A stretch of DNA of 64,000 nucleotides from CAYWPG01 sp964460035 (GCA_964460035.1 CAYWPG010000011.1:1-64000); one strand, 5' to 3'; positions 16,979 through 25,999 are shown, counted from the stretch's first letter. Translations and numbers: made by a program. Notes: generated by a model from the sequence alone, not told the origin.

Positions 16979-17956
16979 TCAATAGCGTACCAGCGCGGAA
17001 CCCCAGGTAAAGCCCGCACCGAACGCTTCCAGCAGTAGCAGATCGCCACGTTTGATGCGTCCGTCCCGCACCGCGGTATCCAGCGCCAGGGGTACCGAGG
17101 CCGCGGATGTATTGCCGTGATGTTCGACGGTGGTAACCACCTTTTCCATAGGCATATCCAACATGCGCGCGGTTGCCTGGATGATACGGATGTTCGCCTG
17201 GTGAGGGATCAGCCAGTCGACGTCGCCCTTAGCGAATCCGTTGGCTTCCAAGGTCTCCCCAACGATCCGCCCAAGCGTGCGCACCGCCACCTTGAAGACC
17301 TCGCTGCCGTTCATCTGCAGGAAGGCAAGATCAGGGTTCTCGCGCAGCTTCTCGAACCCCTGCGACGGTCCCCACTGGGTCTGCAACAGCTCTGTAAACG
17401 AGCCGTCGGCATGCAGATTCGTGCTGATGATGCCGGGCTCTTCCGGATCCGCTTTGAGGACCACCGCGCCGGCCCCGTCGCCGAACAGCACACAGGTGGT
17501 GCGATCCTTCCAGTTGAGCAGCCTCGTCATCGTCTCGGCACCGATCACCAGCGCATAGCGCACGCCGCCGGTCCGGATGAAGCGATCAGCCACACCCAAC
17601 GCGTAGATAAACCCGGAGCACGCCGCCGAGACATCGAAGGCGGTAGCTCCGGGCGCCAACCCTAGCCGCTGCTGGATGAAACAGGCCACGCTAGGCATGG
17701 CCGCGTCAGGCGTGGACGTAGCAACAATCAGCAAATCGATCTCGCTGGGATCGATTCCGGCTGCCTCGATCGCGCGCGCGCCTGCTTTGGTGGCAAGGTC
17801 GCCGCAGGTTTCGTCTGGCGCCGCCATGCGCCGCTCGCCAATCCCCGTGCGCTCGCGAATCCACGCATCGGTAGTTTCTACGATCTTCTCCAGATCGCGA
17901 TTGCTAAGAACCTGCTCGGGGAGGTAACTCCCGGTGCCGACGATTCGGGCGCCCAT
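16979..17956 (-). CDS. fabH: 3-oxoacyl-ACP synthase III
   Basis: FabH starts fatty-acid synthesis by condensing acetyl-CoA with malonyl-ACP. About 325 residues. Catalytic Cys in AFDVSAACSGFIYAL (about residue 113), His in LIPHQANIRIIQ and Asn in EHHGNTSAASVP. Two adjacent start codons exist: GTG at 17959 and ATG at 17956. The GGAGG is only one base from the GTG but 4 from the ATG, so ATG is preferred, giving a TGATG overlap with plsX. The gene order plsX-fabH-fabD-fabG-acpP-fabF is that of E. coli; in Pseudomonas fabH is not in this cluster. Confidence 0.96.
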   Translation of the reverse strand: MGARIVGTGSYLPEQVLSNRDLEKIVETTDAWIRERTGIGERRMAAPDETCGDLATKAGARAIEAAGIDPSEIDLLIVATSTPDAAMPSVACFIQQRLGLAPGATAFDVSAACSGFIYALGVADRFIRTGGVRYALVIGAETMTRLLNWKDRTTCVLFGDGAGAVVLKADPEEPGIISTNLHADGSFTELLQTQWGPSQGFEKLRENPDLAFLQMNGSEVFKVAVRTLGRIVGETLEANGFAKGDVDWLIPHQANIRIIQATARMLDMPMEKVVTTVEHHGNTSAASVPLALDTAVRDGRIKRGDLLLLEAFGAGFTWGSALVRY

Positions 17957-18984
17957 CACCCCTCCCGTTGTTGCGGCAAGACACCGTCTAGTCGTTGATC
18001 GATAAGCGACGGGACGGCACGTTCCACTTCTAGAACAGCCATTTCTATCGCTCGCGCAAAGGCAACCACATCCGCACTGCCATGGCTCTTCAACACGATG
18101 CCACGCAGTCCGAGAAGGCTTGCCCCATTATACTGCCTTGAATCGATACGCCGCCGCAGGCGCTTGAGCACGGGCAACGCCGCCAGGGCGGACAACCGCG
18201 TCAGCGGACTGCGACGGAACTCCTCTCGGAGGTACTCGCCAATGATGGAAGCCACGCCTTCCGAGGTCTTCAAGGCTACATTCCCTACGAAGCCGTCGCA
18301 CACCACGACGTCGGCAACGCCCCTAAAGATAGCATCGCCTTCAACATAGCCAATGTAATTGAGTTCGCTTTTTGCGATGAGCTGTGCCGCCTGCTTGACC
18401 TGGTCATTGCCCTTGATGTCTTCGGCGCCGTTATTCAACAGCCCGACTCGAGGACGCTCAATGCCATCGATGACCTCGGTTAGTACCGAGCCCATCACGG
18501 CAAACTGAAACAGGTGTTCGGCAGTACAGTCGACATTGGCTCCCAAATCAAGCATCCGCGTGTGGCCGTTGATGGCAGGGATGGTCTGAATGAAAGCCGG
18601 CCGGTCAATCCCAGGCAGGGTCTTCAAGACGTAACGCGCGGTGGCCATCAATGCCCCGGTGTTACCGGCGCTGACCGCCGCATCCGCCTCGCCGTTCTTG
18701 ACCAGGTTGATGGCCACACGCATGGAGGAGTCCTTCTTCAAGCGCAGCGCTTGCGAAGGAGGCTCGTCCATACCGACCTGCTGCGAAGCATGGTGCACAC
18801 GCAACCGCTCGCTAGTCGTGCCGCCATGCCGCGCCAGTGTGGCGGTCAGCGTATCCTGGTCGCCGACGAGGATCAGTGTGACGCGGGGATCGCGCTGTAG
18901 CACCGCCAGCGCTGCGGGCACGACCACATCGGGGCCGTGGTCGCCCCCCATAGCATCGAGGGCGATAGTTGCTGCTTTTGGCAT
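17956..18984 (-). CDS. plsX: Phosphate acyltransferase
   Basis: PlsX makes acyl-phosphate from acyl-ACP for glycerol-3-phosphate acylation by PlsY, linking fatty-acid and phospholipid synthesis at the membrane surface. A 342-residue protein with IALDAMGGDHGPDVVVPAAL at the N-terminus, GNTGALMATARYVLKTLPGI in the middle, LGANVDCTAEHLFQFA, and the VADVVVCDGFVGNVALKTSE block. Length is typical. It is 90 bases after rpmF and joined to fabH by overlapping stop and start codons. Confidence 0.96.
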   Translation of the reverse strand: MPKAATIALDAMGGDHGPDVVVPAALAVLQRDPRVTLILVGDQDTLTATLARHGGTTSERLRVHHASQQVGMDEPPSQALRLKKDSSMRVAINLVKNGEADAAVSAGNTGALMATARYVLKTLPGIDRPAFIQTIPAINGHTRMLDLGANVDCTAEHLFQFAVMGSVLTEVIDGIERPRVGLLNNGAEDIKGNDQVKQAAQLIAKSELNYIGYVEGDAIFRGVADVVVCDGFVGNVALKTSEGVASIIGEYLREEFRRSPLTRLSALAALPVLKRLRRRIDSRQYNGASLLGLRGIVLKSHGSADVVAFARAIEMAVLEVERAVPSLIDQRLDGVLPQQREG

Positions 18985-19074
18985 AGAACCAGCAGTTATT
19001 ACTCAGAGGGCAAATGACTATGCCGCGCGGCCGCAGTCTCGAGCACGAGAGCCGCGACCGCGGGATCCAGGGTA

Positions 19075-19254
19075 CTACTCGCCCTTGGTCGGCAGGACCT
19101 TGCGCCCACGGTAGTACCCGTCGGGGCTGATATGGTGACGGCGGTGCGTCTCCCCCGTCGTCGGCTCAACAGACAGCGTCGACGCCTTGAGAGCGTCATG
19201 AGAGCGCCGCATGCCACGCTTGGACGGAGTCTTGCGATTTTGCTGAACGGCCAT
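19075..19254 (-). CDS. rpmF: 50S ribosomal protein L32
   Basis: A 59-residue basic protein beginning MAVQQNRKTPSKRGMRRSHD and ending KVLPTKGE, which is ribosomal protein L32. The central RRHHISPDGYYRGRKV segment is typical of the gammaproteobacterial, zinc-ligand-free form: I see no CxxC pairs. It lies 11 bases after yceD and 90 bases before plsX, the conserved yceD-rpmF-plsX order in which ribosome and lipid synthesis are coregulated in E. coli. I found it by translating the gap, since it is short. Confidence 0.96.
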   Translation of the reverse strand: MAVQQNRKTPSKRGMRRSHDALKASTLSVEPTTGETHRRHHISPDGYYRGRKVLPTKGE

Positions 19255-19265
19255 AGCGCAGTCTC

Positions 19266-19808
19266 CTAGCTATTTCTCGTGTGATCAGGTTTCTTCAGTT
19301 TCGCCAGCGCGGCGAACGGATTCTCGCGCTGCGCCATGCGGGCAGGCTCAGCCCACCCTGTGTTGAACTCGCCACTGACGATGCATTCGCTCGCCCCTGC
19401 CTGATGCATGGGAATGAGCGGCAGCGCCAGGATGAACTCATCCTCAATCAAATCCAACGTCCGGACTCGCCCGCTGTCCACTAGCGCATCGAATTCCGCA
19501 GGCAGACTCTCCGCCTCCGATTCGGCGCTGACAAGGATCAGCCGGCCGACCGCGGTCAGCTCCGTCCAGCAGTTTTCGAGACAGCGCTGACACTGCAGCT
19601 CGACCTCGACACTGCCGCTGACTTCGATCAGGTGCCGCCCGCCGGGCTCGCGCCCGAAGCGCAGCTCTACACTGGCCTCGCCTCTCAGGCTCGCAAGGCT
19701 CTCGGCCAAGCGCGGCATCCTGCCTACCGGCACGCGTCCACTCAGCACCGCTCCTTTGTCCGCGAGTTGTCTTGGATCGATGAACTCTGGCAGCGATGCG
19801 GTTAACAT
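19266..19808 (-). CDS. yceD: YceD family (DUF177) protein, 23S rRNA accumulation protein
   Basis: A 180-residue DUF177/YceD protein. The plant and E. coli homologues are linked to 23S rRNA accumulation or processing. The conserved Cys-x-x-Cys is visible in VELQCQRCLENCW (about residues 72-84), and the DLIEDEFILALPLIPMH segment near residue 130 is the family hallmark. It is the first gene of the yceD-rpmF-plsX-fab run and divergent from maf, with 98 bases between starts for both promoters. Confidence 0.9.
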   Translation of the reverse strand: MLTASLPEFIDPRQLADKGAVLSGRVPVGRMPRLAESLASLRGEASVELRFGREPGGRHLIEVSGSVEVELQCQRCLENCWTELTAVGRLILVSAESEAESLPAEFDALVDSGRVRTLDLIEDEFILALPLIPMHQAGASECIVSGEFNTGWAEPARMAQRENPFAALAKLKKPDHTRNS

Positions 19809-19906
19809 AAGGCGCGAATATTAACGGTGCAGGGTCACCCTGTCAAAGCGCCCTGCCGGGCCGCGCCAGTCGCTCCCCCGATACCCTAACCAAGGACCCT
19901 TAAGCA

Positions 19907-20479
19907 ATGCTCGTGCTCGCCTCCAGTTCGCCACACCGCCGTCAACTTCTGGACAAGCTGGGGCTGCCCTACCAAGTGTGCGCGCCCAATATCGACGAGT
20001 CGCGGGCAAGGGGAGAAAGTCCCTATGACTTTGTTGCGCGCCTCTCGCGCGAAAAGGCACTGGCTGTGGCTCAGAGTTTCCCCAATCATCTGATTATCGG
20101 GTCGGATCAGGCAGCCGTCCTGGACGGCGAGGTCATCGGCAAGCCCGGCGATCACGAGCGTGCCAAACGCCAGCTGGCCGACGCCTCTGGACGCAGTGTG
20201 CTGTTTCTGACGGGGCTTTGCCTGTACAACAGCGCAAGCGGCTCCACTCAGCTTGACGTGGTGCCATTCCGGGTGCACTTCCGCCACTTGGATGAAGCCA
20301 CCATCGAGCGCTATCTCCAGCGCGAGCAACCGTACGGATGCGCCGGCAGCTTCAAGTCGGAAGGACTTGGCATTGCACTGTTCGAGCGCCTGGAAGGCGA
20401 TGACCCCAACGCCTTGGTCGGCCTGCCGCTTATCCGTTTGGTAAGCATGCTGGCAAACGAGGGCGTGATCGTTCTGTAG
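19907..20479 (+). CDS. yceF: 7-methyl-GTP pyrophosphatase, Maf family (YceF)
   Basis: A 190-residue Maf-fold nucleotide pyrophosphatase. E. coli YceF hydrolyses 7-methyl-GTP, a house-cleaning function. Features: LASSSPHRRQLLDKLGL at the N-terminus, IIGSDQAAVLDGEVIGKPG, VPFRVHFRHL, and the end block AGSFKSEGLGIALFERLEG-DDPNALVGLPL, all close to YceF rather than to YhdE. AAGGA precedes the start by 10 bases. It is the only plus-strand gene between otsA's group and rne, flanked by the divergent yceD and the convergent sppA. Confidence 0.93.
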   Translation: MLVLASSSPHRRQLLDKLGLPYQVCAPNIDESRARGESPYDFVARLSREKALAVAQSFPNHLIIGSDQAAVLDGEVIGKPGDHERAKRQLADASGRSVLFLTGLCLYNSASGSTQLDVVPFRVHFRHLDEATIERYLQREQPYGCAGSFKSEGLGIALFERLEGDDPNALVGLPLIRLVSMLANEGVIVL

Positions 20480-20533
20480 GCAAAGCAGAGCTGGATGCGT
20501 CGAAGGGGCGGTGCGCCGGCCCGCGCGCCGCCG

Positions 20534-21475
20534 TCATCGCAACTGCGGGCCCTCCAGCCCCAGCAGCGCAGCAATCCGCGCCCCTATGGAAACCCCCAGC
20601 CGTTCGGCGAACAGGGAGAGCACATCCTCGCGCGGCGTATAGTCGACCAGCGACTCCGCGCCTATCACCTCGCGGGCGACGAAGTCCACGCTGCCGAGCT
20701 CGTCGGCAAGCCCAAGCGCTATACTGCGCTCACCGGTCCATACCAAACCATTGAACACGTCGGCATCGGCCGGTAGGCGATCCCCCCGTCCGGCGCGAAC
20801 CACGTTGATAAACTGTTCATGAATCTCGCTGAGCATGTTGCGCACATGCTCGACCTGGCTAGGCTCGATCGGCAGGAAGGGGTCCATCAGGCCTTTGTAC
20901 TCCCCGGCCGTATACAACCTGCGCTCCACCCCCAGCCGCTCTATTGCCTCGGCGAACCCGAAGCTGTTCATGACCACGCCTATGGAGCCGACGATGCTCG
21001 CCTTATCGACATAAATGCGATCGGCGGCGACGGCCACGTAATAGGCGCCCGACGCGCAAACGTCGCCGACCACGGCATAGACCGGCATCTCCGGATGCTG
21101 GCGCCGCAAACGGCGTATTTCGTCGTTGATGCGCCCGGCTTGCACGGGGCTGCCTCCCGGGCTATCGATGCGCAGCAGCACGCCCGCGGCATTCTCGCTG
21201 CTGAACGCCGCCTGCAGGCCGCGTATGATCCGCTCCGCGCTTGCCCGGGAATCGGCCATGATCGGCCCGCTGATGTCTACCACGGCAGTATGACGCGTAG
21301 CGGTCACGCCACGCTCGCCGAACTGACAGGCCGGCGACAGCAGGACGAAGAGCGTGAGATAGCCGACCAGCAGCAACTTAAAGAAGATGCTCCAGCGACG
21401 GGCGCGCCGCTGCTCTTGCACGACGGCTAGCGCCACATCGCGCAGTGCTTCTCTTTCCCAGCGATCATCCTGCAT
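20534..21475 (-). CDS. sppA: Signal peptide peptidase SppA-like (S49 family, single-domain type)
   Basis: About 313 residues, an inner-membrane serine protease that degrades cleaved signal peptides. An N-terminal hydrophobic anchor (FFKLLLVGYLTLFVLLSPA) is followed by one S49 domain, half the size of E. coli SppA. The nucleophile Ser is in DVCASGAYYVAVAADRIY and the general-base Lys is probably in RRLYTAGEYKGLMDPF. SIVGSIGVV is typical of the family. The frame is open to 21502, but MQDDRW at 21475 gives a more usual N-terminus. It overlaps the rluC end by 11 bases. Confidence 0.9.
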   Translation of the reverse strand: MQDDRWEREALRDVALAVVQEQRRARRWSIFFKLLLVGYLTLFVLLSPACQFGERGVTATRHTAVVDISGPIMADSRASAERIIRGLQAAFSSENAAGVLLRIDSPGGSPVQAGRINDEIRRLRRQHPEMPVYAVVGDVCASGAYYVAVAADRIYVDKASIVGSIGVVMNSFGFAEAIERLGVERRLYTAGEYKGLMDPFLPIEPSQVEHVRNMLSEIHEQFINVVRAGRGDRLPADADVFNGLVWTGERSIALGLADELGSVDFVAREVIGAESLVDYTPREDVLSLFAERLGVSIGARIAALLGLEGPQLR

Positions 21476-22466
21476 GCCCACCTCCCGGTTCGGCACGCCC
21501 ACCCCTCGTTCCTTCCAGCGCCTCGAGCACCTGCTGCAGATCCGCGCTCAGCGGGGCGGTAACCACCAGCTCCTGCTCGCTCTGCGGCAAAGTCACGCGG
21601 AGCTGGTGTGCGTGCAAAAACAACCGTTTCAAGCCAAGCTCGCGAAAACGCCGATTCTGCTCGCGACTACCGTACTTTTCGTCGCCTAGCACCGGATGGC
21701 CGATATGCGCTGCGTGAACACGGATCTGATGCGTTCGCCCCGTTGCGATATCGGCCTCGGCCAGCGTTGCGCCGGCATAACGCGCCAAGGTGCGAAACAC
21801 CGTGCGCGCGGGCTTTCCCGCCGCACCCACTCTCACCATACGCTCGCCGCCCTGCACGTGGTATCGCTCCAGCGCCTCCTCTACGGGAATTGTCCCACGC
21901 GGCAGTTTACCTGCCAGCAAGGCCATGTAGCGCTTGTCCACCGCGCCAGTGCGCAAGGCTTCATGCAGCGCGCGCAGCACGCTGCGACGCTTGGCGATCA
22001 TCAGACAGCCGCTGGTGTCCCTGTCCAGTCTATGCACCAACTCCAGCTCGCGAGCATTTGGCCGCAAGACCCGCAGCGCCTCTATCACCCCGAAACTGAT
22101 GCCGCTGCCGCCATGCACCGCCATGCCGCTGGGCTTGTTGATAACCAACAGCCCCGCATCCTCGTAGAGCACGGAGTTTTCCAGCCGCTTCAGCATGCCC
22201 GCGGGCGGCTGCGCCGACACCTCGGACTCCGGGCTCTGGCGTACGGGAGGCAGCCGCAGCCTATCGCCATCGAGCAGCCGGTAGGTAGGCTCTACCCGCC
22301 CGCCGTTGACGCGCACCTCTCCTTTACGCAGCAAGCGATAAATCCTGGACTTGGGAACGCCCTTGAGCTCCCGCAACAGGAAGTTGTCGATGCGCTGACC
22401 GGCTTGATCGGCAGCGATTTCCAGGTGCCGCACGCGGCCCGATGTTGGTACTTGAATGTTGTTCAC
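21465..22466 (-). CDS. rluC: 23S rRNA pseudouridine synthase RluC
   Basis: RluC converts uridines 955, 2504 and 2580 (E. coli numbers) of 23S rRNA to pseudouridine. About 333 residues: an N-terminal S4 RNA-binding domain (QRIDNFLLRELKGVPKSRIY and KGEVRVNGGRV) and a RluA-type catalytic domain with the active Asp in VHRLDRDTSGCLMIAK. The frame is open to 22565, but the family start maps to a GTG at 22466 (NNIQVPTSGRVRHLEI); its ribosome-binding site is poor, so the start is uncertain by a few codons. It is divergent from rne, with a long intergenic region as in E. coli. Confidence 0.93.
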   Translation of the reverse strand: MNNIQVPTSGRVRHLEIAADQAGQRIDNFLLRELKGVPKSRIYRLLRKGEVRVNGGRVEPTYRLLDGDRLRLPPVRQSPESEVSAQPPAGMLKRLENSVLYEDAGLLVINKPSGMAVHGGSGISFGVIEALRVLRPNARELELVHRLDRDTSGCLMIAKRRSVLRALHEALRTGAVDKRYMALLAGKLPRGTIPVEEALERYHVQGGERMVRVGAAGKPARTVFRTLARYAGATLAEADIATGRTHQIRVHAAHIGHPVLGDEKYGSREQNRRFRELGLKRLFLHAHQLRVTLPQSEQELVVTAPLSADLQQVLEALEGTRGGRAEPGGGHAG

Positions 22467-22581
22467 AGGCGAATGATAGCAAGAGCGGAAGATGCGCTCA
22501 CCTGCATCGTGGCTACGCAGGCAGGCTGATGCCTGTTCGCCCGCGCACGGCTTCCACGCCTCCATGCAGTTCGCAGCTCGG

Positions 22582-22626
22582 TTCGCACCCAGATTCGCTC
22601 AGCTGGGATGCGAATCTGGGTGCGAA
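22582..22626. promoter_or_regulatory. 17-bp perfect inverted repeat upstream of rne promoter
   Basis: The 17-base arms 22582-22598 (TTCGCACCCAGATTCGC) and 22610-22626 are exact reverse complements around an 11-base loop. It lies directly upstream of the putative rne promoter and about 115 bases from the rluC start. No T-run follows on either strand, so it could be a large protein-binding dyad, an rluC-leader hairpin, or an insulator hairpin. Confidence 0.6.
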
Positions 22627-22643
22627 ATCCTTACATTAGGTGT

Positions 22644-22672
22644 TTGATGGCTCTATGCGACACTGTTATAGT
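22644..22672 (+). promoter_or_regulatory. rne: Candidate rne promoter
   Basis: TTGATG (22644-22649) and TATAGT (22667-22672) separated by 17 bases make a sigma-70-type promoter (4/6 and 5/6). Transcription would begin near 22679, giving an rne leader of about 330 bases, close to the 361-base leader known in E. coli. Confidence 0.5.
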
Positions 22673-23007
22673 GATGTTGCGTTAGTCGGTCCGGCGTCAG
22701 AGCGTGACAGCTTCTCCCTCGCTTCCGCCGGCCTAAGGCAACGGTTTATGTGGGTATCCGCCATGGTGGCGGGTACTTTGGCAAGTGGGTTAATCACGTC
22801 GCTGTATTGGGACGGCGACACGACAAGCGCGCCCGCGTGCCCTCTCCCGAATCATGACGGCGGGTTTTATGAATCTCGCACTGCTGGTGTATACGCTCCT
22901 GCCTGGTCTAGAGCGAACTTTATTCGTGCCGCCCTTCCAAGGTGGGCGCGTCCGGCATCGCCATGTCCGAGAGAGCGGCGCGAGCGAGCGCCGGAGACAC
23001 GGACACT

Positions 23008-25983
23008 ATGAAGAGAATGCTGATCAACGCAACTCAACCGGAAGAGTTGCGGGTCGCACTGGTCGATGGCCAGTCGCTTTACGATCTCGATATCGAAACC
23101 CCCTCCCGCGAACAGAAAAAGGCGAATATTTACAAGGGTAAGATCACCCGCGTCGAACCCAGCCTCGAAGCTGCCTTCGTCCAGTACGGCGCCGAGCGCC
23201 ACGGTTTTCTGCCCTTCAAGGAAATTGCGCGCAGCAACTTCCTGACCGATACCGACGCCGAACCAAGCCGAGCCAATATCAAGGACCTGATCAAAGAAGG
23301 TCAGGAAATCGTCGTGCAGGTAGACAAGGAGGAGCGTGGAACCAAGGGCGCCGCGCTGACCACCTTCATCAGTCTCGCTGGCCGGTACTTGGTGCTCATG
23401 CCCAACAACCCGCGCGCGGGCGGTGTTTCGCGACGCATCGAAGGCGAGGACCGCAACGAGATCCGTGAAGCGTTGCGCGAGCTGAACGTGCCCGAGGGCA
23501 TGGGCTTGATCGTGCGCACCGCCGGCGTCGGCCGCAGCATCGAGGAGCTGCAATGGGACCTCGACTACCTGTTGCAGCTCTGGGCGGCTATCCAGAAGGC
23601 CGCCAATGAGGGCAAAGCGCCGTTTCTGATCTACCAGGAGAGCAACGTCATCATCCGCGCCCTGCGCGATTACCTGCGCTCCGACATCGGCGAGATCCTC
23701 ATCGACGATCAAGCGGTCTACGAGCAGGCTCGGGAGTTCATGCAGCAGGTGATGCCGTATAACCTCCCTAAGCTCAAACGCTACTCCGACCCGGTGCCCC
23801 TGTTCACGCGCTACCAGATCGAGAGCCAGATCGAGTCCGCCTTTCAGCGTCAGGTGCGTCTGCCCTCCGGCGGCTCCATGGTGATCGACCATACCGAGGC
23901 GCTGGTGTCCATCGACATCAACTCCGCGCGTGCCACCAAGGGGAGCGATATCGAAGAAACGGCGCTCACCACCAACCTGGAGGCTGCCGACGAAATCGCA
24001 CGCCAGCTGCGCCTTCGCGACTTGGGCGGGTTGATCGTCATCGACTTCATCGACATGGGGCCGAATCGGAACCAGCGCGAAGTCGAGAATCGCCTGCGCG
24101 AAGCGGTCAAGCAGGACCGCGCCCGGGTTCAGCTGGGGCGGATTTCCCGTTTCGGCCTGCTTGAGATGTCTCGTCAGCGTCTGCGCAGTTCGCTTGGCGA
24201 ATCGCACCAGGAGGTGTGCAGCCGCTGTAACGGTCAGGGGACGGTGCGCAGCGTCGAATCGCTGGCTCTGTCCATCCTTCGCATCGTCGAAGAAGAGGCG
24301 ATGAAGGACAAAACCGGCAAAGTGCTAGCGCAACTGCCGGTGGATGTGGCGACCTTCCTGCTCAACGAAAAGCGCGCTGCCATCAGCGCTATCGAAGAGC
24401 GCCATCAGGTCGATGTGGTGCTCATCCCCAACAAATACCTTGAGACCCCGGCCTACGAAGTGCGTCGTATTCGTGTCGACGACAGCAGCGCTGACGGGGT
24501 CAGCTACAAGCTGGTTGCCGAAGCGGAAGAACCGGAGATGCCCCGCGCCATGACCGAGCGCCCGCGCCTCGAGCAGCCGGCGGTCAAGCGTGTCATGCCG
24601 CAGATGCCGGTCCCTCCCCCGGCACCCGAGCCCACCGCCGAGGAAGCCGCCGGCAAGGCGCCGTCCTTGCTGCAGCGGCTGGCACAGTGGTTGCGCAAGA
24701 TCTTTGGCGGCGGTGCCGCTAAAGGCGAGGATGAGGCGGAAAGCGCCGCCGGTGGTCGCAAGCGTCATAGCGGGCGCGGCCGCGCCCGTGCGAGCGGCGC
24801 CGGTCAGACGCGGCGTAGTGGCCATAACCGTCCGCGCGCGCAGGGTAACGGCGTAAAGCAGGAGCGTCAGGAGCGCACCGAGCGCGCTGCTCGCCAGGGA
24901 CCGGAAGCGCAAAACGGTGCTGCGGCGGAGGCTCGCGGCACGAAGCCTGCCGCCAAGCCGGAGGCTCTTCCCCCCGCCGTCACGGATGCCGTGGCGGCAA
25001 CGCCAGGAGAAGAGCGTAAGGAGGATGCCGCCGAGGAAGCCGCCAATGGCGCTACCGGCGGGCGCAGCAGACGAGGCCGTCGCGGCGGACGCCGTCGCCG
25101 CCGTGCGCAGGCTGAGGATCAGGTCAGCGCAGACGCTGTCGCCAGCGAAGACAGCAGCGCCACCGCCCAGGAGGCCGACGCGGCTGCCGCCACCACCGAC
25201 AGCGGTGAGGCGACCGAGCAGGCCACTCCCAAGATGCCGGAACCGCAAGCTGCGGCGCCCCGCGCGCGGCGCACCGGACGCCCGACCGTGCCCAAGGGCA
25301 CTTTGGCTGCAGCCAGCGCCATTGGAGTGGCAACGGTAGCGACCGCCGCGAAAGCGGAGGACGCCCCGTCGGACGAGGTACCTGAGACCCCTGCTGCAAC
25401 CGTCGCAGCCGTGGCTGTGACGGCGGAACCCGCCCAGGCTGAGCTGACGTTGCATACCGAAGCTGCGCCCTCAGCCCAGAGCGCGAGCGCAGAACAGGCT
25501 GCTACGGCAGTTGCGCATACAAGCGCCGAACCGGCACCGGAGGCAGTCGCCGAACAAGCTCAAGAGCCCGCCGATCATGAAGCGCCTGCACAAGCGGATG
25601 CGGCATCGGAGGCCGAGCCGGAACCGGTGCGGACCGAAGCCGAGCACGCTGCGAGAGCGAACGGCGAGAACGGCGAAACGGGAGCAGCTCTTGTCGCTCA
25701 AGAGAGTCCGACACAGAGCCCGGAGAACCAATCGGCTGACCAGCCGGTGACGGAAGATGTGCCTGCTGCCCTCCCCAATGGGGCCGCAGCAGCCACCGAC
25801 CTGACGGAAGAAAACACTACGGAAGAAAAGGCTGCCGCGACCGAAGACGCCGGAGCAGCGCCCATCGATGAGGAGCAGCAGGAGACTTCCGCAGCGCCCT
25901 CGGTGCAGGAGGCTGCCGACGAAAGGAAAGAGCCTAACGAGGTGCGCGCGGCGGCACCCATGAAGGATGCCGACAGTCCCTAG
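23008..25983 (+). CDS. rne: Ribonuclease E
   Basis: About 991 residues. RNase E is the essential endonuclease of mRNA decay and of rRNA/tRNA processing and the scaffold of the degradosome. The N-terminal half (1-520) has MKRMLINATQPEELRVALVD, an S1 domain (KGKITRVEPSLEAAFVQYG), the 5'-sensor, the DNase I-like catalytic Asp residues in IDINSARATKG and VIDFIDM, and the Zn-link CSRCNGQGTVRS. The C-terminal half is low-complexity: a short helical stretch (LLQRLAQWLRKIFGG), two Arg-rich RNA-binding patches (about residues 580-640 and 685-705), then a long Ala/Glu/Pro-rich tail. The start at 23008 matches E. coli; the frame is open a little upstream. A terminator follows. Confidence 0.97.
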   Translation: MKRMLINATQPEELRVALVDGQSLYDLDIETPSREQKKANIYKGKITRVEPSLEAAFVQYGAERHGFLPFKEIARSNFLTDTDAEPSRANIKDLIKEGQEIVVQVDKEERGTKGAALTTFISLAGRYLVLMPNNPRAGGVSRRIEGEDRNEIREALRELNVPEGMGLIVRTAGVGRSIEELQWDLDYLLQLWAAIQKAANEGKAPFLIYQESNVIIRALRDYLRSDIGEILIDDQAVYEQAREFMQQVMPYNLPKLKRYSDPVPLFTRYQIESQIESAFQRQVRLPSGGSMVIDHTEALVSIDINSARATKGSDIEETALTTNLEAADEIARQLRLRDLGGLIVIDFIDMGPNRNQREVENRLREAVKQDRARVQLGRISRFGLLEMSRQRLRSSLGESHQEVCSRCNGQGTVRSVESLALSILRIVEEEAMKDKTGKVLAQLPVDVATFLLNEKRAAISAIEERHQVDVVLIPNKYLETPAYEVRRIRVDDSSADGVSYKLVAEAEEPEMPRAMTERPRLEQPAVKRVMPQMPVPPPAPEPTAEEAAGKAPSLLQRLAQWLRKIFGGGAAKGEDEAESAAGGRKRHSGRGRARASGAGQTRRSGHNRPRAQGNGVKQERQERTERAARQGPEAQNGAAAEARGTKPAAKPEALPPAVTDAVAATPGEERKEDAAEEAANGATGGRSRRGRRGGRRRRRAQAEDQVSADAVASEDSSATAQEADAAAATTDSGEATEQATPKMPEPQAAAPRARRTGRPTVPKGTLAAASAIGVATVATAAKAEDAPSDEVPETPAATVAAVAVTAEPAQAELTLHTEAAPSAQSASAEQAATAVAHTSAEPAPEAVAEQAQEPADHEAPAQADAASEAEPEPVRTEAEHAARANGENGETGAALVAQESPTQSPENQSADQPVTEDVPAALPNGAAAATDLTEENTTEEKAAATEDAGAAPIDEEQQETSAAPSVQEAADERKEPNEVRAAAPMKDADSP

Positions 25984-25999
25984 TCGGCTGTGCAACGAA

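Larger units (their letters stand above)
22467..23007. other. rluC-rne divergent intergenic region and rne leader
   Basis: 541 bases between two divergent genes. It holds a 17-bp perfect inverted repeat and a strong candidate rne promoter (both listed). The remaining roughly 330 bases before rne would be its 5' leader. In E. coli a long rne leader is the target through which RNase E controls its own mRNA. Short open frames within it (for example one from 22640) have no supporting features. Confidence 0.55.

Noticed and set aside
22640..23011. 123-residue plus-strand frame in the rne leader
   Set aside because: It begins within the candidate promoter and has no family or ribosome-binding support.
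22867..24207. 446-residue minus-strand open frame
   Set aside because: Antisense to the conserved catalytic half of rne.
24325..25455. 376-residue minus-strand Gly/Arg-rich frame
   Set aside because: Shadow of the low-complexity RNase E tail; composition mirrors it.
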